From positions 1 through 7,195 of the forward strand of contig JAEOSY010000157.1 of NCBI GenBank assembly GCA_016840125.1: a DNA stretch of 7,195 nt, written 5' to 3'. The stretch comes from Candidatus Helarchaeota archaeon (GTDB taxonomy: Archaea > Asgardarchaeota > Lokiarchaeia > Helarchaeales > HEL-GB-A). A program made the position numbers and the translations under genes. Under the pieces are notes generated by a model, which had not been told where the DNA came from, searched no databases, and saw nothing but the letters and a program-made list of their open reading frames with translations. Shown piece by piece: positions 1 through 3,776 of this stretch (positions within the stretch are counted from its first letter, which is position 1; the number at the start of each line of letters is the position of its first letter).

Positions 1-78
1 ACTGTTGTAAAAATGAGTTCACTCCTGTTTCTTTCTTTGAACAGTCCTTAACTTATGAACGCTAGTTTAACATCATCA

Positions 79-87
79 TTTATATTA
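79..87 (+). promoter_or_regulatory. Possible TATA box for the coiled-coil gene
   Basis: The sequence TTTATATTA lies about 76 bp upstream of the ATG at 163. An archaeal TATA element here would put transcription start near position 105-110 and give a leader of roughly 55 nt. The whole stretch is AT-rich, so the match could be chance. The rest of 1-162 holds no gene I can support. Confidence 0.25.
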
Positions 88-162
88 TCTACTTTGTATA
101 GATAAATCACAAAACTGGCTCTAACCTTATGTTGTAATTAAAAAAATAAGAGATGTTTTTGG

Positions 163-852
163 ATGGATGATATAGATAAAATAAGAAGTATTGCTAATGA
201 GAACCTAAAGCTCGCAGAAGAAGAAATGGATGCTGCCAAATCCCTTGAGTCCCTTGCTAAAAGCTGGATCGCACAGGCAAAAGCTAGGGAGAAACTTAGG
301 GAAAAGGAAGTAGACCTCGCGAAACTTCGAGCGGAGCTAGCTGAAAAGACTCGAAAATTAGTTGAACGAAAAATAAAAATCAAAGAGGAAGGCACGTTAG
401 AATTTCCTGAAACACATTTAGAACTCGAAAAAAAGGAAGCCATCGTGAATGAGCGAATTTCCGAAATTCAAAAAGATATAGCAGATATCAATAAAAAAAT
501 CTCTGAGAAAGAAGTAGATATAGCAAAAAATAAGGAAAAACTCTCAAAAGAGAAGATGGATGTCGCGAAACAACGAGAAAAATTGGGTAAAAAACAGCTC
601 GACTACGCGAAAGCACTTCAAAACCTTCAAGCACGTCAAGCAGAACAAATTGCAGAGAAAATCCAAGATGCTCAAGAAAAGCAAAAGAAAGCCGAACAGG
701 ATTATCTAAAACAACAGGAAAAAGTAATGTCCGAAATTGAGGATGTCGATAAGAAAAAGGTTGATATCCAAAAGAGAGAAAATGAATTAGCAGATCTTAA
801 TCGAGAATTTTCCGTTAAACTGTCCGAATTAGAAAAAATCAGGCATGTATAA
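163..852 (+). CDS. Highly charged coiled-coil protein of unknown function
   Basis: I do not recognise this 229-residue protein as a named family. It is very rich in Lys, Glu, Gln and Ala, has no cysteine, a single proline (residue 82), and no signal peptide or membrane segment, so it is probably cytoplasmic. Residues 4-75 and 85-228 read as long amphipathic helices separated by a short proline-containing break (76-84). Hydrophobic residues recur every seven positions (L45, L52, L59, L66, I73; and I99, I106, I113, I120, L127, V134, L141, Y148, L155). A 14-residue unit of the type K-x-V-D-x-A-K-x-x-E-K-L repeats in phase. The start is the first ATG after an in-frame stop at 139-141; only a weak purine-rich stretch (AAGAG, 148-152) precedes it. 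It converges on lysA, 33 bp away, and looks monocistronic. A structural, scaffold or membrane-associated filament role is possible, but low-complexity coiled coils resemble many unrelated proteins. Confidence 0.8.
   Translation: MDDIDKIRSIANENLKLAEEEMDAAKSLESLAKSWIAQAKAREKLREKEVDLAKLRAELAEKTRKLVERKIKIKEEGTLEFPETHLELEKKEAIVNERISEIQKDIADINKKISEKEVDIAKNKEKLSKEKMDVAKQREKLGKKQLDYAKALQNLQARQAEQIAEKIQDAQEKQKKAEQDYLKQQEKVMSEIEDVDKKKVDIQKRENELADLNREFSVKLSELEKIRHV
214..630 (+). repeat. Region coding for 14-residue coiled-coil repeats
   Basis: This region encodes two blocks of repeats in the coiled-coil protein, about residues 18-73 and 99-156. Units in the second block are exactly 14 residues long: EKEVDIAKNKEKLS, KEKMDVAKQREKLG and KKQLDYAKALQNLQ. 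The first block keeps the same spacing, with Leu/Ile at 17, 31, 45, 59 and 73. The DNA copies have diverged, so this is an old protein-level repeat and not a recent tandem duplication. Confidence 0.7.
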
Positions 853-881
853 AGAAAATTCTTTTTTTTCTTTTATTCTTT
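851..881. terminator. Shared T-rich terminator between convergent genes
   Basis: The 33-bp gap between the coiled-coil gene and lysA contains AAAGAAAA (851-858) and its exact reverse complement TTTTCTTT (866-873), followed by more T-rich sequence. On the + strand this gives an eight-T run (862-869) and further T tracts, the usual archaeal termination signal. On the - strand the A-rich arm reads as a shorter T-rich tract that could end the lysA message. Confidence 0.5.
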
Positions 882-885
882 TGAT

Positions 886-2187
886 TTAAATAAACTCGGG
901 AATATTCTGATTTTTCAGTAGACCCTCTACTGTTTGGCGTTCTCGAATTATGTGTGCGGATCCATCTCTTACTAAGATCTCCGCTGCATAAGGACGCATA
1001 TTATAATTGCTTGCCATTGTGAATCCATAAGCTCCCGCATCAAGTATTCCTAGAATATCACCTTCTTCGATCAAAGGCAATTTTCGATCCCGTGCAAGAA
1101 CATCTCCGGTTTCACAGAGAGGTCCTGCAATATCATAGGTTTGTTCAGGTTCTTGTTCCATCTTATTTGCTACAACAACTTCATGGTAAGACCCATACAT
1201 TGTCGGACGGACTAAATTATGGAAGCCTGCATCGATACCCACATATTTTTTATGAGTAGTCCGCTTTATCGTATTAACTTCTGATAGAATGATAGTTGCT
1301 TCTGCAACGATAAACCGACCCGGTTCGATGCAAAATGTAGGTTTATCCAAGTCAAGTTCTTTTATTTTTTTCTTAAATAATCCTAAAATTGTTGAAGAAT
1401 AACTGTTGAGATCAAATGGATGTTCTCCAGGTTTATAAGGGATTCCAATTCCTCCTCCAAAATCCATAAATTCAAATGTAATTCCCAATTCCCTATGGAT
1501 TCTTTCCGCAATTGTTAAAAACCTCTCCGCTGCAATCCGAAATGGTTCAACCTCCATGATTCCAGAGCCAATGTGCATATGAATGCCGAACCGTTTGAAT
1601 CCTAGCTGTTGTGCCTCTTTATAGGCTTGTATGATGAACCTTTCGAGGATTCCAAATTTAATATCAGGACCTGCCGTAATTGTGTGATCGTGATGCCCAC
1701 CTCCAAATTCAGGATTAACACGAAAAGAGAGTATATTACATGTAGTGTGTGTCCGTTCCATTATCCTTTGCAATCTGGGTATCTGCGAAAGTGCATCTAA
1801 ATTAATAATTACTCCCTTGGATAAGGCATACTCGAGATCTGCATTTGTAAAATTATTACCCGTATATATAATCTGTTCTGGCGAGAATCCTACTTTTAAA
1901 GCAGCAAATATTTCTCCCACTGAAACACAATCCAAGCATGCACCTTCTTTCAAAAGAACTTTTAAAATAGATGCACTTGTATTAGCTTTAACAGCGTAAT
2001 GTATTCGGTAATTTGAATAACTTTTCTCCAATGCGTCTTTTAATTGATTGAAGCGTTGTCTTATCAGTCGTTCATTGACTACATAGATGGGCGTTTTATA
2101 TTTTTCTGCCAGCTTAATGGTGTCGCAGCCCCCGATATATAAATGTCCATTTGTTATTTCTAAATTCTTCTGAGCTAGGTCTATCAT
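886..2187 (-). CDS. lysA: Diaminopimelate decarboxylase (LysA)
   Basis: This is a PLP-dependent enzyme that decarboxylates meso-diaminopimelate to L-lysine, the last step of the DAP route, in the cytoplasm. At 433 residues it has the family's usual length and all its fold-III signatures. YAVKAN (64-69) holds the PLP-binding K67, HIGSG is at 205-209, the phosphate-binding glycines GGG are at 244-246, and EPGR is at 288-291. CETGD (358-362) carries the cysteine that completes the active site of the partner subunit in the dimer, and the DAGAYG stretch (383-388) supplies the conserved tyrosine. The GPLCETGD form favours LysA over arginine or ornithine decarboxylase relatives. The ATG at 2187 is preceded by GTGAT five bases upstream, a partial match to the archaeal GGTGAT Shine-Dalgarno core. 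The gene is transcribed alone, divergently from the TPR-GTPase and convergently with the coiled-coil gene. Nothing looks truncated. No other lysine gene lies in view, so the rest of the pathway cannot be judged. Confidence 0.96.
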   Translation of the reverse strand: MIDLAQKNLEITNGHLYIGGCDTIKLAEKYKTPIYVVNERLIRQRFNQLKDALEKSYSNYRIHYAVKANTSASILKVLLKEGACLDCVSVGEIFAALKVGFSPEQIIYTGNNFTNADLEYALSKGVIINLDALSQIPRLQRIMERTHTTCNILSFRVNPEFGGGHHDHTITAGPDIKFGILERFIIQAYKEAQQLGFKRFGIHMHIGSGIMEVEPFRIAAERFLTIAERIHRELGITFEFMDFGGGIGIPYKPGEHPFDLNSYSSTILGLFKKKIKELDLDKPTFCIEPGRFIVAEATIILSEVNTIKRTTHKKYVGIDAGFHNLVRPTMYGSYHEVVVANKMEQEPEQTYDIAGPLCETGDVLARDRKLPLIEEGDILGILDAGAYGFTMASNYNMRPYAAEILVRDGSAHIIRERQTVEGLLKNQNIPEFI

Positions 2188-2222
2188 CCTTCATCACTTC
2201 TTCTTTTCTATAGATTCTAATC

Positions 2223-2230
2223 ATTTTAAA
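2223..2230 (-). promoter_or_regulatory. Possible TATA box for lysA
   Basis: Read on the - strand this is TTTAAAAT, 36 bp upstream of the lysA ATG. Transcription would start near 2200 and leave a short leader containing the GTGAT site (2193-2197). The repeated ATGCAT-type elements begin only a few bases upstream, where a regulator could affect the basal factors. Confidence 0.35.
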
Positions 2231-2234
2231 TCTA

Positions 2235-2289
2235 ATGCATAATTTCATGTATTATACACAATTATGCATAATTTCATACACAATTTCAT
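2235..2289. promoter_or_regulatory. Direct repeats with palindromic core between lysA and the TPR-GTPase gene
   Basis: ATGCATAATTTCAT occurs twice, at 2235-2248 and 2264-2277, 29 bp apart. A third partial copy, AATTTCAT, is at 2282-2289. The second copy sits on a perfect 12-bp palindrome, ATTATGCATAAT (2261-2272); the first has the same palindrome with mismatches. TACACAATT also occurs twice (2255-2263 and 2277-2285). The array lies between the two divergent TATA candidates, where an operator for one or both genes would be expected. The repeats are seen directly; the operator role is inferred. Confidence 0.5.
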
Positions 2290-2296
2290 AGTCCTT

Positions 2297-2304
2297 TTTA
2301 AATA
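2297..2304 (+). promoter_or_regulatory. TATA box of the TPR-GTPase gene
   Basis: TTTAAATA is a textbook archaeal TATA element. Transcription would start near 2325-2330, giving a leader of about 50 nt that includes the Shine-Dalgarno site at 2363-2370. It lies eight bases downstream of the last repeat of the presumed operator array. Confidence 0.5.
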
Positions 2305-2362
2305 TAAATACTAAATAATTGTGTAATGATAAGTACTATTGTTATTACAATTCAATTCATCT

Positions 2363-2370
2363 AAGAGGAG
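2363..2370 (+). promoter_or_regulatory. Shine-Dalgarno site fixing the TPR-GTPase start
   Basis: AAGAGGAG ends seven bases before the ATG at 2378. The reading frame is open further upstream to a TTG at 2339, but that TTG has no comparable site and would add 13 residues with no family support. The ATG at 2378 is therefore chosen. Confidence 0.8.
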
Positions 2371-2377
2371 CATACTT

Positions 2378-3208
2378 ATGACTGATGAAGATCAAAAACT
2401 TACCGCCTTGAGATTGATTGAAGAAGGATTAAAACTTCGTGATCAAGGGTTTTTTACACAAGTTGTTCGGAAATGGGACTCCGCTTTAAAAATTTATCAA
2501 AAGTTCGGGTCTGAAATGGAAAAAGAAGTTGCAGATCTTTCTATTGAAATCGGTAATTGTATGCTTTCAGTTGGAAGAACAAGCAAGGCTGAAGAATACT
2601 ATCAAACTGCTCATGAACTATATGAAAAATTACAAATTTCGAAAGATCTTCGCCATATCTCTATGAAAGAAAGGCGAGACGAGGGGCTCTCCGAATCCAC
2701 AACACCTACAAAGAGCTATGCATTAAAAATAATTGTCGTAGGTGATCCAGCTGTAGGAAAGTCGTCGCTCATTCGACGCCATGCCGATGATAAATTCGAA
2801 GATAGTTATGCACCAACGATCGGAACGGACTTCATTTTAAAAGTGGTAAAGCTTGAAGATATGGAAATCACCTGTACTATTTGGGATATCGGTGGGCATG
2901 AAAGTTTCATGAATATCCGAAATGTTTATTACGAAGGTGCAGATTCTGCCGTCATAGTTTATGATACAACACGCGAAAATACCTTCAAAAATGTGAAAAA
3001 ATGGTATAAAGATTTCACCAAGACCATTGGCATTATACCAACTCTCATTCTTGGAAACAAAAGTGATTTGGAACGAAATGTTAAAAAAGCAGCAGGTGAA
3101 AAATTAGCCCTCGAATTACACGCACTTTTTTATGAGAGCTCAGCCAAAACTGGCGAAAATGTCAACACCGCCTTTGGACATTTAGCAAATCTCTGCTGTA
3201 AAACCTAA
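2378..3208 (+). CDS. TPR-small GTPase fusion (Ras/Rab/Arf-like)
   Basis: This 276-residue cytoplasmic protein joins an N-terminal helical repeat domain to a C-terminal Ras-superfamily GTPase. Two TPR-like units are visible: residues 10-43 (G17, L20, G24, F26, V29, W33, A36) and 52-85 (G59, M62, G66, A71, Y75, A78). Their 42-residue spacing resembles long-helix TPRs such as those of kinesin light chain or LGN. A polar linker (about 88-114) leads to the G domain: P-loop GDPAVGKS (122-129), switch I PTIG with T147, DIGG (170-173), NKSD (227-230) and SSAK (254-257). The body is Rab/Ras-like, but WDIGG is Arf-like. The position of the catalytic glutamine is H174. The protein ends CCKT, directly after the last helix. 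TPRs bind protein peptides, so this is probably a GTP switch with a built-in partner-binding module; the partner is unknown. It diverges from lysA and converges on the second GTPase gene. Confidence 0.93.
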   Translation: MTDEDQKLTALRLIEEGLKLRDQGFFTQVVRKWDSALKIYQKFGSEMEKEVADLSIEIGNCMLSVGRTSKAEEYYQTAHELYEKLQISKDLRHISMKERRDEGLSESTTPTKSYALKIIVVGDPAVGKSSLIRRHADDKFEDSYAPTIGTDFILKVVKLEDMEITCTIWDIGGHESFMNIRNVYYEGADSAVIVYDTTRENTFKNVKKWYKDFTKTIGIIPTLILGNKSDLERNVKKAAGEKLALELHALFYESSAKTGENVNTAFGHLANLCCKT

Positions 3209-3254
3209 AAAATTTGGAAACTACAAATCATAAAAAGGGCTTTTATTTTTTTTT
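3207..3254. terminator. Bidirectional terminator between the two GTPase genes
   Basis: The two GTPase genes converge with 34 bp between their stops. On the + strand AAAAGGGCTTTT (3233-3244) leads into a T tract (3246-3254). That tract also encodes the three C-terminal lysines of the opposite-strand GTPase. On the - strand the runs at 3232-3236 and 3207-3212 read as T5 and T6 just past that gene's stop. Each gene thus ends in sequence that overlaps or abuts the other. Confidence 0.5.
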
Positions 3255-3776
3255 CACAGCGTCCAAGCATGCTTTCCCCATTAATTTGAATGCTTTTTCG
3301 ACATTTCTTCCTGTCTTTGCAGAGCTTTCAAAAAACATAACCGCATTTGCAGCCTCCATCAAATTCTTTGCGGTTTCTGGCTGGATCTTTTTGAGTTCCT
3401 TCAGATCGTTTTTATTCCCAAGTAAAATGAAGGGAATCTTTTTTTGAATTGTCTTTTCTAAAGCCTGGAGAAAATGAGTTACATTGAGAAAGGTCGCGGG
3501 TCTTGTAACATCATAAACGAGAATTACACCGCTACTACCTCTGTAAAACATTTTTCGAACTCGTGCCCATTGTTCGGCGCCACCAATATCCCAAAGCATC
3601 AATTGTATTGGTATATTATCCATTATGACATTTTTTAGGGTAATATTGACTCCCATTGTAGCGATATAATCGCCTTCAAATTTATCATTAACGAAGCGAT
3701 CAATTAGCGATGTTTTTCCAACCGCTCTATCTCCTACAACACTAATTTTAAAAAAATAGCTAGGGTTTTGTGTCAT
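3243..3776 (-). CDS. Small GTPase (Ras/Rab/Arf-like), second gene of receptor operon
   Basis: This 177-residue single-domain GTPase is about the length of a minimal Ras fold. It has P-loop GDRAVGKT (15-22), switch I threonine T40, DIGG (63-66), NKND (121-124) and SSAK (151-154), so GTP and guanine binding should be intact. The residue aligning with Ras Gln61 is A67, with E68 and Q69 following, so intrinsic hydrolysis may be slow or depend on a partner. R17 sits at the Ras Gly12 position. The C-terminus ends in three lysines with C170 seven residues before them; there is no prenylation-type motif. The ATG lies inside the ATGA overlap with the upstream membrane-protein gene and has no clear Shine-Dalgarno site of its own. 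Translation is therefore probably coupled to that gene, and the products are likely to act together. It shares family but not domain layout with the convergent TPR-GTPase. The exact subfamily (Rab, Ras or Arf) cannot be settled by eye. Confidence 0.95.
   Translation of the reverse strand: MTQNPSYFFKISVVGDRAVGKTSLIDRFVNDKFEGDYIATMGVNITLKNVIMDNIPIQLMLWDIGGAEQWARVRKMFYRGSSGVILVYDVTRPATFLNVTHFLQALEKTIQKKIPFILLGNKNDLKELKKIQPETAKNLMEAANAVMFFESSAKTGRNVEKAFKLMGKACLDAVKKK

Noticed and set aside
1..45. Inverted repeat ACTGTT (1-6) / AACAGT (40-45) as a terminator of an upstream gene
   Set aside because: The arms are only six bases with a 33-base loop, and there is no following T tract or visible upstream gene.
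138..443. Open frame of 101 codons on the - strand, rich in Ser, Phe and Leu
   Set aside because: It is the antisense shadow of the Lys/Glu-rich coiled-coil gene, which naturally reads as Phe/Leu/Ser in reverse. It has no ribosome-binding site.
1609..1999. Two overlapping + strand open frames inside lysA
   Set aside because: lysA is intact with all its motifs over the same span; these frames show no domain or start signal.
2339..2377. Upstream TTG start adding 13 residues to the TPR-GTPase
   Set aside because: AAGAGGAG sits inside this extension at ideal distance from the ATG at 2378, and the TTG has no such site.
3214..3447. + strand open frame of 77 codons opposite the operon GTPase
   Set aside because: It overlaps the well-supported GTPase gene; its Phe-rich content comes from reversed Lys codons.
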